Of a stretch of 58,710 nucleotides of DNA, positions 28,359 to 35,777 are shown piece after piece. A program made the position numbers and the translations under genes. Below the pieces are notes generated by a model. The model saw only the letters and a list, made by a program, of their open reading frames with translations, did no database searches and was not told the DNA's origin. The first letter of the stretch is position 1; each line of letters begins with the position of its first letter. This stretch comes from Candidatus Argoarchaeum ethanivorans (GTDB lineage Archaea; Halobacteriota; Methanosarcinia; Methanosarcinales; EX4572-44), in NCBI GenBank assembly GCA_004193545.1, contig RPGO01000002.1:1-58710 (forward strand). Reading direction: 5' to 3'.

Positions 28359-29273
28359 TTATGCGTCCTCCTGACCTGGATAAGGTCCGTAACTGTCTCT
28401 TGTGTATTTTTCAAGCCTGTTAAGGAAGATGAACAATACTGCTATAATCGCTGCCTCAAGAATAATTGATGTCCACGGCCCTGCAAAGGTAAACAGTCGT
28501 GACCAACCATCAAGAAATATGAGCAAGCCAAAGGCAAGAGCTGTGATGGTGCCACCGAATCTCATGCAAAAGTATGGTGTGTCTACTGAGTTCCGAAATC
28601 CATATTCTCCCTTGAGGTCAATATCTCCCTGGTTTGATATGGCAATACCTGAGCCAAAGGGAAGATGTTGGTATAAACGCTCTGCACCATAATGTATGTC
28701 ACCAGTACCTGATGCTATACTACCAAGAGTTATGCCCATGAATAGAGCAATTAGTGGTGGAGCAAAGGAGTTTCCAAGAATACCGGATGCGACAAAGGAA
28801 AGAAGCGTGAGTAAAAGTGCTGTTAAAAAACAAAGCCCCATACTGTACGGAAGTGGTGTGAGCAGTGCATGCCAGTAAAGCGGCTGTTTGAATGCAGCCA
28901 TACTTGTAATTCTTGATATGTGGGCAAAGATGCCAAGGCAGCCCTGTACAAGAGCTGTGACAGCCGCGCCTGCGACTGCTGCAAAGAATATAGCATAATA
29001 CTGCCCCATTCCAAGATCTGCAAAACGCCATGAAAGAAGAAGCGCTATCGTACATGCCGCTGCCGCCCATAATCCGTTCTGCGGTGGCTCTCCGGCTATA
29101 GCTTTATCATAATATGTTATAATGTGTCCTATCTGCGGTGCCAGCTGGACCTGTGAGTTTGGATTGCTTGAAGAACCAGCATCGGATTCTGCATCCTCAA
29201 TAATACCGGCTATAAAAGCAATGGCTCCTGCAAGTCCAACGCCAATCATTAAAGTTAGTGTTACAGGTTCCAT
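28359..29273 (-). CDS. mtrE: Methyl-H4MPT:coenzyme M methyltransferase subunit E
   Basis: The first gene of the mtrEDCBAFGH operon, 304 residues, with several membrane helices. It contains ASGTGDIHYGAERLYQHLPF and GSGIAISNQGDIDLKGEYGF, characteristic of MtrE, including a conserved Asp in a membrane-near region proposed to take part in Na+ transport. The order of all eight genes is the standard one, so the complex should be complete. Confidence 0.95.
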   Translation of the reverse strand: MEPVTLTLMIGVGLAGAIAFIAGIIEDAESDAGSSSNPNSQVQLAPQIGHIITYYDKAIAGEPPQNGLWAAAACTIALLLSWRFADLGMGQYYAIFFAAVAGAAVTALVQGCLGIFAHISRITSMAAFKQPLYWHALLTPLPYSMGLCFLTALLLTLLSFVASGILGNSFAPPLIALFMGITLGSIASGTGDIHYGAERLYQHLPFGSGIAISNQGDIDLKGEYGFRNSVDTPYFCMRFGGTITALAFGLLIFLDGWSRLFTFAGPWTSIILEAAIIAVLFIFLNRLEKYTRDSYGPYPGQEDA

Positions 29274-29289
29274 AATACTTTTGCATATA

Positions 29290-29356
29290 CAATTGCATTA
29301 TATAACCGTTTCTAATTTGTTCTAAGAAATGGAAAAATAATATTTTTATAAAATCC
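29290..29356 (-). promoter_or_regulatory. Promoter region of the mtr operon
   Basis: On the minus strand two TATA-like elements precede mtrE: TTTTATAAAAATA (about 29342-29354, some 70 bases upstream) and GGTTATATAATGC (29295-29307, about 22 bases upstream). The distal one would give a leader; the proximal one would give a leaderless message. Which is used cannot be told from sequence. Confidence 0.4.
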
Positions 29357-29423
29357 AATAATAATTATTGTAGTCAAGTTTTTTTGATTTCTTACGTTTC
29401 AGATACGTGATACTGTATCATTT

Positions 29424-29444
29424 CTTGATTACTACGTAATCAAG
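29424..29444. repeat. Short hairpin element (stem CTTGATTAC, loop TAC)
   Basis: CTTGATTAC-TAC-GTAATCAAG is a perfect 9-bp stem with a 3-base loop, followed by AGTCACTGGTAATTTC. It lies upstream of the mtr promoter region and downstream of the phosphatase-superfamily gene. Same family as the hairpins at 9765, 12488, 51278, 52810, 57062, 57117 and 58163. Confidence 0.7.
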
Positions 29445-29533
29445 AGTCACTGGTAATTTCTATACACGAGGTTATTGCCGCCATCACACACCCCCGTTTC
29501 TTGTTTGCACAGGCTATAAGAAATGAAACAGCG

Positions 29534-30304
29534 TTAAACCTCATTCTTTGTCAGCAAACAGATAAAAAGTTGATCACTTTTCCCTGTGTTATACATGTCA
29601 TGCTTTGCATGAATCGGATGATCCCCGCAGATTATCACACAAGCATCCGAGCCAGAAGCTTCAATGATATCTGATAGGTGTCGGTCGATACACTCTGCAG
29701 CAGTAGCAAGCTCCCTGAAACTTCTCTCCTCATGAGCATACCGATCAATAGCCCTAAAATGGATTGCGGTAATAACAGGCTTCTTTTTTAGAATATTTAG
29801 CGAAAGCTGCTTGATTTTTGTATCATAGTCAAGTATATCATCGCTGTCTGCAACACCTTCAACGAGATCAATCTTTGTTCGCATAGCGTCTGCGCCCTTG
29901 CTTTCTATAACAATAGCAGCAGAAATGTTAGAATCGACAGCACGTTCAAGCAGTGATTTGATTGGGGATGTAAGCACATCAGCAGTCGCCAGTATCCTAT
30001 GTGTAGCTGGATAGCACCCTGTCAGAATCGATGCAATTGCAGGCGTTGTGTGTGACGCTACCGATTTGCACTTGATAATAATCCCATGAACATGCGGCAT
30101 TGCGCCTTCAAGTTTCTGGTAGATTGGATAGTCAAGGCTATCAATAATGATTAGCACCACCCGCTCGCAATGACACTTCCTGAAGCTTGCCATCAATTCA
30201 GGTATCACCACACCATCAGCGTCCGGAAGTGTTGTTTTTGTCAGCTCTGCAATGGTCGGTGCAATGTCAACGAGACTGTGCACGGGACGTTTTGTATTCA
30301 CCAC
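29534..30304 (-). CDS. Alkaline-phosphatase-superfamily protein (phosphodiesterase/sulfatase-like)
   Basis: The 256-residue protein has RVVLIIIDSLDYPIYQKL (metal-binding Asp in the first strand, about residue 54), SVASHTTPAIASILTGCYPA (nucleophile region with consecutive Thr residues), AIHFRAIDRYAHEERSF and CVIICGDHPIHAKHDM (metal-binding Asp/His pairs). This is the pattern of the alkaline phosphatase/nucleotide pyrophosphatase fold. It is shorter than secreted relatives and has no signal peptide, so a cytoplasmic phosphodiesterase or mutase-like role is likely. The start is GTG at 30304 or 30301. Confidence 0.7.
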   Translation of the reverse strand: MVNTKRPVHSLVDIAPTIAELTKTTLPDADGVVIPELMASFRKCHCERVVLIIIDSLDYPIYQKLEGAMPHVHGIIIKCKSVASHTTPAIASILTGCYPATHRILATADVLTSPIKSLLERAVDSNISAAIVIESKGADAMRTKIDLVEGVADSDDILDYDTKIKQLSLNILKKKPVITAIHFRAIDRYAHEERSFRELATAAECIDRHLSDIIEASGSDACVIICGDHPIHAKHDMYNTGKSDQLFICLLTKNEV

Positions 30305-30348
30305 ACCACCTGACTATCAGGCAGGTATTAAATTTTTCCACCAGTTTT

Positions 30349-31467
30349 TCAGAGTTTTGTTCTGAGTTCATCAACCATTTCCAGTACCTTATTTATCTCT
30401 GCATCATCCACTTCTTCCACATCAATCCCATGCAACATATCCAACCACTTTTTATTCTTTAATAGCCAATCATAATCATTTCTCAGTCTAAAATTCTTTA
30501 AAACACTGTATGCAAGATTGACTTCTGGAGTTCTTTCTTTGTCTTTGTATGCATTTCTTATTGTGTTCTCGACTTCTTGCTTATCCTCTGGAATCGAAGA
30601 CAGGTCAATGGTTAACACATCATAAAATGTTCTATCTTCGATATATGCCTCCCAATCATTATGCATGTTTATAATTTGTTCATACTTTTTTATATGCTCA
30701 TAATGTCTAAGTGTCATCAGGTATGTTACATCTCTGCCTTTCCAGAACGCTTTTTCGCTTTTAAACATCTCCGATTTTTCTTCACCAAATATCTCATCCA
30801 GCACGTCAAGCATAAAGTCATATTCAAACCTTAACTGTGGGTCGTTTATTATTTTATAGATCTCTTCCACAAGTCTCTTATCTATGTCTTTATTTTTACA
30901 TTTTACTTCTTCTTCAAGCTTCAGTTTTGTTCGGTCAACACCAAGAAGTTCATAAAACGTGGGGGCACCATGAAAAAAAAGCTGCTGCCACACACCATGA
31001 TTCTCTCTGATATAATTCAAGATAGCCTGATCTTTTTCTTTTTCCAACCAGGTAGTATGCTCCCCGGTAAGCTCCCGTCTTTCCTTTGCAGCATAGTTCT
31101 GCATAATCTTGTTGAAAAGATAAACAATCTCATCATAATCAGATCGCTTCTTACTGCTGCTTAAGACCTCACAGGCTCTTTTAAGCACATCATCAGGGTA
31201 TACAGAATGTTTCTTCTTTCGTTCATACGCTTTTTCAACTGCGTCAGAACTGGCATTCTTTGATACACAGAGCATGCAATAGCAAGTCGGCAGTCCGGCA
31301 TACAGGTCATCGACATAGACTAAATAACTCTTTTCAAACTTCTGAAGTTTTTTTAGATATTGCCCCACTCTTGATGTGTCTATATATTGCGAAGGGATTT
31401 CCCAATATGGATCGTCGCATACATAAAGCTGCATCCATTCGTCAAACGCCTTCTTCTCTTTTGACAT
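30349..31467 (-). CDS. Protein with three degenerate J-domains lacking HPD
   Basis: The 372-residue protein contains three spaced J-domain-like repeats. The first (about residues 57-115) reads CYCMLCVSKNASSDAVEKAY, then ACEVLSSSKKRSDYDEIV. The second (about 168-225) reads FYELLGVDRTKLKL, then YKIINDPQLRFEYDFML. The third (about 284-342) reads FYDVLTIDLSSIPED, then AYSVLKNFRLRNDYDWLL. Each keeps the opening Y-x-L-x-V/I and the closing L-x(4-6)-R-x-x-Y-D, but none has the HPD tripeptide needed to stimulate Hsp70 ATPase. The first domain has YPDD near that place. No zinc-finger or substrate domain follows. It starts 1 base after a 42-codon gene and is preceded by AAGGAG; the operon also has a GrpE-like coiled coil but no Hsp70. 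Confidence 0.7.
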   Translation of the reverse strand: MSKEKKAFDEWMQLYVCDDPYWEIPSQYIDTSRVGQYLKKLQKFEKSYLVYVDDLYAGLPTCYCMLCVSKNASSDAVEKAYERKKKHSVYPDDVLKRACEVLSSSKKRSDYDEIVYLFNKIMQNYAAKERRELTGEHTTWLEKEKDQAILNYIRENHGVWQQLFFHGAPTFYELLGVDRTKLKLEEEVKCKNKDIDKRLVEEIYKIINDPQLRFEYDFMLDVLDEIFGEEKSEMFKSEKAFWKGRDVTYLMTLRHYEHIKKYEQIINMHNDWEAYIEDRTFYDVLTIDLSSIPEDKQEVENTIRNAYKDKERTPEVNLAYSVLKNFRLRNDYDWLLKNKKWLDMLHGIDVEEVDDAEINKVLEMVDELRTKL

Positions 31468-31468
31468 T

Positions 31469-31597
31469 TTACTCCTTCCGCCTTAATTCCAGTATTGAGC
31501 CATCCTTGATACTCAGGTCTTTGACCATGAAGTCATCCTCAAGCTCACGGTCCTCGTAAAAAATACCCATTTCATCGCTTAAAATGTCTTTTTTCAC
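31469..31597 (-). CDS. Small protein, 42 residues, unknown
   Basis: A GTG codon at 31597 overlaps the stop of the GrpE-like gene (GTGA), and the frame runs to a TAA 1 base before the triple-J gene. It reads MKKDILSDEMGIFYEDRELE, then DDFMVKDLSIKDGSILELRR and KE. The ending (L-x-I-K-D-G-S-I-L-E-L-R) is the pattern of the last strands of ubiquitin-like beta-grasp proteins, but it is too short for a full fold. It may be a small real gene, or the C-terminal piece of the upstream gene after a frameshift. Confidence 0.45.
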   Translation of the reverse strand: MKKDILSDEMGIFYEDRELEDDFMVKDLSIKDGSILELRRKE

Positions 31598-31785
31598 AAG
31601 ATCACATCGCTGGATGCTTTTCTTCGTATTTCCTTTTCTTCATCCTGATACCGCTCTTTATATCTCGAGAAGTCAGATTTCATCTTTTCGGCTTTAGCCT
31701 TCAGGGATGTAATCAACTCATCTTTTTCATCCACTTCCTTCTTTGAGACAACAACGATTCCATTCTCTTTCATAGGTATTTCCAT
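31594..31785 (-). CDS. Short GrpE-like coiled-coil protein (possibly truncated)
   Basis: The 63-residue frame reads DELITSLKAKAEKMKSDFSR, then YKERYQDEEKEIRRKASSDV, closely following the long N-terminal helix of GrpE nucleotide-exchange factors (...L...AdF.Ny.KR...E......a). It ends where the GrpE four-helix and beta domains should begin, so it is either a free coiled coil or a broken grpE. Its stop overlaps the next GTG. It heads an operon with a 42-residue protein and a triple J-domain protein; no dnaK is present in the window. Confidence 0.5.
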   Translation of the reverse strand: MEIPMKENGIVVVSKKEVDEKDELITSLKAKAEKMKSDFSRYKERYQDEEKEIRRKASSDVIL

Positions 31786-31846
31786 CTCACCATTAACAGT
31801 ATCATTAATTTTAAATTTATGGGTGAAAAGGGCGATTATATTTTAA

Positions 31847-31876
31847 CCCAACTTTGACAGATTCTACTCTTTTTGA
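31847..31876. repeat. 30-bp dispersed repeat, copy 2
   Basis: Matches 18211-18240 at 28 of 30 positions (starting CCCAACTTTGACAGATTC). It lies between the divergent GrpE-like gene and kptA. Confidence 0.7.
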
Positions 31877-32015
31877 TATTGGTCAATCTAAAAATCTGGA
31901 ATAAAGCTGGAAGTCAAATTAAAAACACGAAATTCACGGGGTAATTTGATAGCCTCTCTATAAAGTAACCAAGATTCGATAAACTATTTATGCTGTACTA
32001 CGTAAATATAATACA

Positions 32016-32630
32016 ATGATACGTGAGTGCAGACAACATGGATATTTTAGAGGGGAACAATGCGTTTGTGGAGACGAGGGGGAACTCGTACTTGATGATG
32101 TTAGAGTAGAACGTATTGGCAGGTTCGTGTCTGGTGCACTGCGGCACTTCCCGGATGATGTCGGGCTTGCAATGAGTTTAAAAGGATGGGCAAGCCTTGA
32201 TCTACTGGTTGAAATAATGCAGGAACGCTACCGATGGGCAACAAAGAAACACCTTATAGCACTGGTTGAATCAGATGAAAAGGGTAGATATGAAATACAG
32301 AACGGGCGTATCCGTGCACGATACGGGCATTCAACTAATGTAGCCCTCGACTTTCCAGACAACACCATACCCACACTCTATTATGGCACAAGTGAAGAAG
32401 AAGTAGATATAATCTTAGAAAATGGCATCAAACCATTAAAACAGCGCTATGTGCACCTTAGTACAGATGTTGAGAAAGCTGTGAAGGCAGCAAGTATCCA
32501 CACAGAAAAGCCAATAATCATCGAAATAGATGCTGTAAACTCACAGAAAAACAATATCCTGATGATGCAGGCAACAGATGACATCGTGCTCTCAGAGATA
32601 ATACCAGCTCAATACCTGCGCCGTTTATAA
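32016..32630 (+). CDS. kptA: RNA 2'-phosphotransferase
   Basis: KptA/Tpt1 removes a 2'-phosphate from RNA with NAD+, yielding ADP-ribose 1'',2''-cyclic phosphate. The 204-residue protein has a short Cys/His-containing N-terminus (CRQHGYFRGEQCVC), a winged-helix lobe (FVSGALRHFPDDVGLAM) and the NAD-binding lobe with ARYGHSTN, TLYYGTSEE, and QRYVHLSTDVEKAVKAA. The R-H-x-R-type catalytic residues of the family appear in the FVSGALRHFP and RARYGHS segments. A TATA-like CTATTTATGC about 30 bases upstream of the ATG suggests a near-leaderless transcript. larE begins at the stop codon. Confidence 0.9.
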   Translation: MIRECRQHGYFRGEQCVCGDEGELVLDDVRVERIGRFVSGALRHFPDDVGLAMSLKGWASLDLLVEIMQERYRWATKKHLIALVESDEKGRYEIQNGRIRARYGHSTNVALDFPDNTIPTLYYGTSEEEVDIILENGIKPLKQRYVHLSTDVEKAVKAASIHTEKPIIIEIDAVNSQKNNILMMQATDDIVLSEIIPAQYLRRL

Positions 32631-33418
32631 TGATGGAAAAGGCAGAGAATATAAAAAAAATACTAAAGAAAAACGGTTGTGCAGCAGTAGCTTTTTCAGG
32701 AGGCGCTGACAGCAGCCTTCTCGCGTATCTCGCAAAACAAAGTCTTGATGAGCAGGCAATCGCGGTTACTGCAAACTTATCTTCTCTTGCAGAAGGTGAG
32801 TTGGAAGATGCACGAAGGATCGCAAGAGAGATTGGAATACAGCATTTTATAGTCGACTACGATGAATTTAGTGAAGCTGGTTTTGTTGAAAATAGTCCCG
32901 ATCGCTGTTACTATTGTAAAAGAGGACTTTTTAAGCACATTAAAAGAGTAGCTGAAAAACACGGTATTGGTGTGGTTGTAGATGGTACTAATGCGTCTGA
33001 GATGAAAGGACACCGCCCCGGTTATCAAGCTGCCATAGAGGCAGGTGTACTCATGCCTTATGTTAAATGTGGTGTTACAGCCAGAGAAATACGTGCAATA
33101 TCAAAAAAGATCGGGCTCTCCACTTTTGATAAGCCGGCGATGGCGTGTTTGTCATCACGTTTTCCTTATGGACAAAAAATAACTCTCGAGTCCCTTAGAC
33201 GTGTTGATCTGGCAGAAGCGTATCTGAAAAAATCTGGCCTCACACAGCTTCGAGTAAGAGACCATGACAATCTTGCACGAATTGAAGTAGAACCCAAACA
33301 ATTCGATATAATCCTGCACAAGAGTGCAGAAATACATTCTTATCTAAAAAAACTTGGATTTAAGTATGTAACTCTTGATATCAAGGGATTTCGGAGTGGC
33401 AGCATGGATGAGTGTTGA
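32630..33418 (+). CDS. larE: LarE, ATP-dependent sulfur transferase for the nickel-pincer cofactor
   Basis: LarE adenylates and thiolates the pyridinium carboxylates made after LarB. The PP-loop SGGADSS is at residues 23-29, and DGTNASEMKGHRPG and LSTFDKPAMACLSSR follow. Three cysteines, C91 and C94 in DRCYYCK and C171 in MACLSSR, are positioned as in the LarE class that binds a [4Fe-4S] cluster and uses it for sulfur transfer, rather than sacrificing its own cysteine; this subclass call is inference. The start overlaps the kptA stop (TAATG). larB is at 12.5 kb; larC is not seen. Confidence 0.85.
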   Translation: MMEKAENIKKILKKNGCAAVAFSGGADSSLLAYLAKQSLDEQAIAVTANLSSLAEGELEDARRIAREIGIQHFIVDYDEFSEAGFVENSPDRCYYCKRGLFKHIKRVAEKHGIGVVVDGTNASEMKGHRPGYQAAIEAGVLMPYVKCGVTAREIRAISKKIGLSTFDKPAMACLSSRFPYGQKITLESLRRVDLAEAYLKKSGLTQLRVRDHDNLARIEVEPKQFDIILHKSAEIHSYLKKLGFKYVTLDIKGFRSGSMDEC

Positions 33419-33438
33419 ACAAGCCATAAGATATAAAA

Positions 33439-33493
33439 CCACAGAGAACACGGAGGGCACAGAGAGTTGCTGTTTTCTCTGTGCCCTCTGTGG
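33439..33493. terminator. Long stem-loop between convergent larE and M50 protease genes
   Basis: CCACAG at the left end pairs with CTGTGG at the right end, and AGGGCACAGAGA pairs with TCTCTGTGCCCT inside it; the apical loop is about 7 bases. The arms are separated on one side by a bulge. This CACAGAG-type palindrome is a widely seen intergenic element, and its place between two converging genes fits a bidirectional terminator. Function inferred from position. Confidence 0.55.
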
Positions 33494-33525
33494 TTGAATT
33501 ATCCTGACTTTATCGATTGCTTTTG

Positions 33526-33552
33526 TATGAAAATTAAATTGCTGCAACACTA
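33526..33552. repeat. Solitary remnant resembling the IS end in hsdR
   Basis: These 27 bases match the right inverted repeat of the IS at 3081-3107 at 22 of 27 positions and share the terminal ACACTA. No transposase lies beside it, so it could be a solo end left by an excised or deleted copy, or chance similarity. Confidence 0.35.
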
Positions 33553-33563
33553 AATAATCAAGT

Positions 33564-34658
33564 TCACATAAGTTTGAACGGGGTTAGAGTTATACATAAT
33601 GTAGCAAGGATAAAAGTGATGATTCCAAGCAGCATGCGCCTTCTATCGATCGGTCGTACATCATCGATTGGTGGGGGATGTCCGGCTGCTGCAAAAAAGG
33701 ATAAGAATACACCCCAGAAAAGCCAGATCGTACCTTCCTGCTTAAGCATGTAAGTTACAACAAGTCCAAGGATTATAAGCGCAAATGGAGTTAGACTTGA
33801 TATATAGCTTGCTTTCTTTCCAAGCATGGCACGAAGCACATGTCCGCCATCGAGCTGTCCTGCTGGTATAAGGTTAAGAGATGTGATGAGCATGCCAACC
33901 CATCCCGCGAACGCTACTGGATGCATTGACTCCCCAGCATGTCCAACAATGTTTGCTAAAAAAACAAATAATGGGGGAAGCTGGACACCAATCACCTCCC
34001 CCCCTATATGCTGTATATTAACTGGTGGAAGTGTGAGACCGATGAGAGTCACAATCACAGATACTATTAAGCCTACAAGAGGGCCTGATATACCAACATC
34101 AAAGAGGGCTTCCCGGTTTTGTATGGGACTCCGCTGTTTGATTACTGCACCCATCGTACCTATGATGCTTGGGAATGGTATAAAATAGGGAAGACTGGTT
34201 TTCATACCATGCATTCTTGCTACTATATAGTGCCCCATTTCATGAGAGCCGAGCACAGTCATTATTGCAATGGTAAATGGGAGTCCCTTATAGATAAGAT
34301 GCGGCTGTGCTGTTGGGTTCACACCAAACATAGTAGCACCCATAATCATGGTAGTAAAAAATGTAGCAACTGCGAGCAAGATGTTTATCCATACGCGCTC
34401 TTTCTTCTCCTCTACGCGTTTTCTGATGACTATGACGTATTCACCAAGATGGTACTTAAACTCTGTTTGAAATCCTTTTGTTATAAACAGATTGTATAGC
34501 TCTTTCTGCAATTCCTTTTCATCCACAAGAGGTGTGCCGTGAAGCACAACAGCGTCTTCGCCGTAGGTATAATCATAGACGCTAAAATAAGGTGTAAGAA
34601 TGTTTATACAAGTATTGATAAAATCAGTCACATTACCGGGTCCAATCCCCTCTTTCAT
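33564..34658 (-). CDS. Site-2-protease-family (M50) membrane metalloprotease
   Basis: After a soluble N-terminal region (1-85) come about seven membrane segments. The zinc ligands are HEMGH at residues 139-143 and the Asp of LDGGH at 269-273, the defining M50 motifs, both intact. Such archaeal proteases cut membrane-anchored regulators within the bilayer; the substrate is unknown. No PDZ domain is seen. The gene starts inside the stop codon of the upstream phosphomevalonate dehydratase gene (ATGA). Confidence 0.9.
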   Translation of the reverse strand: MKEGIGPGNVTDFINTCINILTPYFSVYDYTYGEDAVVLHGTPLVDEKELQKELYNLFITKGFQTEFKYHLGEYVIVIRKRVEEKKERVWINILLAVATFFTTMIMGATMFGVNPTAQPHLIYKGLPFTIAIMTVLGSHEMGHYIVARMHGMKTSLPYFIPFPSIIGTMGAVIKQRSPIQNREALFDVGISGPLVGLIVSVIVTLIGLTLPPVNIQHIGGEVIGVQLPPLFVFLANIVGHAGESMHPVAFAGWVGMLITSLNLIPAGQLDGGHVLRAMLGKKASYISSLTPFALIILGLVVTYMLKQEGTIWLFWGVFLSFFAAAGHPPPIDDVRPIDRRRMLLGIITFILATLCITLTPFKLM

Positions 34659-35053
34659 GATATTTCAATATATTCATTATCTGCATCTACTAAAACACTA
34701 TCTCCGTTTCTAAGTATTTCAAAGGGATTTTTTTCCGGTTGGTCCACAAGAGGTATGCCTGACATGATTGCCCCAACGGCTACGATAGGTTCACAACGAA
34801 GATTAATCATCGCAGCAGGTGCAACATTGTTTTTCTTAAGCTGATAGATTACGTATGAGCCAACAGTTGAACCTTTTCCACAGGGAAATAGTAATATTTT
34901 TTCACTGATGCTTTCCCCTTCAAGTTCATGTTCTTTTTCGACTACTATACCTGTTTTTGGATCAACACTGCCAAGAAATGAGATAGCGTCTTTGGTGAGC
35001 AATATTCTGCCAGATGCTTTTCCTTTTGATATGCGATGAGCCTTAATTTTCAT
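34655..35053 (-). CDS. Phosphomevalonate dehydratase small subunit (aconitase X swivelling domain)
   Basis: This 132-residue protein is the DUF126/aconitase-X small-subunit family. Together with the large subunit it dehydrates mevalonate 5-phosphate to trans-anhydromevalonate phosphate in the archaeal isoprenoid pathway. Recognisable are [37 protein letters not shown] (the swivel-domain substrate loop) and ADNEYIEIS at the end. The large subunit is not adjacent. The HMG-CoA synthase and thiolase of the same pathway lie at 53-55 kb. Confidence 0.85.
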   Translation of the reverse strand: MKIKAHRISKGKASGRILLTKDAISFLGSVDPKTGIVVEKEHELEGESISEKILLFPCGKGSTVGSYVIYQLKKNNVAPAAMINLRCEPIVAVGAIMSGIPLVDQPEKNPFEILRNGDSVLVDADNEYIEIS

Positions 35054-35084
35054 ATTTTACTCTTATTCAATTTCAATTCTTCAA

Positions 35085-35122
35085 GTTTCAATCCCTGCTC
35101 TGGTTTTCTGATGCGCTGCGAC
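35085..35122 (-). repeat. Solitary degenerate CRISPR repeat
   Basis: GTTTCAATCCCTG, then a short altered centre, then GGTTTTCTGATGCG, one changed base, and TGCGAC: 38 bases matching the array repeat except for a CTCTGG/TTGGG-type change in the centre and one base near the end. It stands 655 bases beyond the trailer end of the array, on the other side of hicBA. Confidence 0.75.
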
Positions 35123-35155
35123 TTTCAGACCAGCTTGTCCCTGTCTGATGTAAAT

Positions 35156-35365
35156 TCAAAGACTCTCCCATACAGTCCTATCGATTTTTGCCTGCTTTAG
35201 AATTCTTATCAAAAATTCCCTGCCAATATCACCTTTATGTGGGTTGGGGAGTCTGAGAGTAACGTTATCTTTGATCATGAACTGATGTTTTCCGCCAGAA
35301 TAAGGTCCCTCGAAACCAAGAATTTTCAGATATCGTATCAAATCTCTTCTTTTTATCGATCCCAT
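35156..35365 (-). CDS. hicA: HicA mRNA-interferase toxin
   Basis: HicA is a small double-stranded-RNA-binding-fold toxin that cleaves mRNA. The 69-residue protein reads IKRRDLIRYLKILGF, then GGKHQFMIKD with the catalytic histidine, then LRLPNPHKGDIGREFLIRI. The start at 35365 (MGSIKRRD) is chosen because HicA proteins begin there; the longer open frame runs back through hicB. It follows hicB by 8 bases, an antitoxin-first order. The locus sits between a lone CRISPR repeat and the array. Confidence 0.85.
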   Translation of the reverse strand: MGSIKRRDLIRYLKILGFEGPYSGGKHQFMIKDNVTLRLPNPHKGDIGREFLIRILKQAKIDRTVWESL

Positions 35366-35373
35366 CCGAGGCG

Positions 35374-35628
35374 TCAAACTGCCTCCATGATCGACAGACC
35401 GATGCCATCGACCACTGGTAGCGGCAGGTTGAGACGTACTCTGAGCAATATCCATTCCTCAAGTACTTCCTCTAATTCATCTCGACATGACTCAAGAGTG
35501 TCGCTGTTCGCATAAATACCATCAAATCCTGGTATTTCAGCATAGAATGTACCGTCATCGGGCAGAATCTCGTATCTGGCTTTTTTCATCGCTGCATAAG
35601 CGTATTTTAAATAGATTCCCATCTTCAT
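35374..35628 (-). CDS. hicB: HicB antitoxin
   Basis: The 84-residue protein has the partial RNase-H-like HicB fold: YEILPDDGTFYAEIPGFDGI, then ANSDTLESCRDELEEVLEEW. It neutralises HicA and often represses its own operon, although no separate DNA-binding domain is present here. GGAG lies 4 bases before the ATG at 35628. The tail LPLPVVDGIGL is typical. Confidence 0.85.
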   Translation of the reverse strand: MKMGIYLKYAYAAMKKARYEILPDDGTFYAEIPGFDGIYANSDTLESCRDELEEVLEEWILLRVRLNLPLPVVDGIGLSIMEAV

Positions 35629-35777
35629 ATATCTCCTATAATTTTTTAGTGGGTTTATTTTTCGGCTATTCGAATCGACACATACGGAGTTTTAATCATC
35701 ATTACTGGTAGGTGCCGTCACACGACTCTCATTGATAGTTCTGTATGATTGCGACTCACTTAACTTTTATGCGTGTA

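Noticed and set aside
28720-29070. Long antisense frames inside mtrE, mtrD and AOR
   Set aside because: They are shadows of strongly recognised genes with no matching family pattern or ribosome-binding site.
35733-35755. A further CRISPR repeat beyond the trailer end
   Set aside because: TTCTGTATGATTGCGAC resembles the repeat end but matches only about 13 of 17 bases and would give a 22-base spacer.
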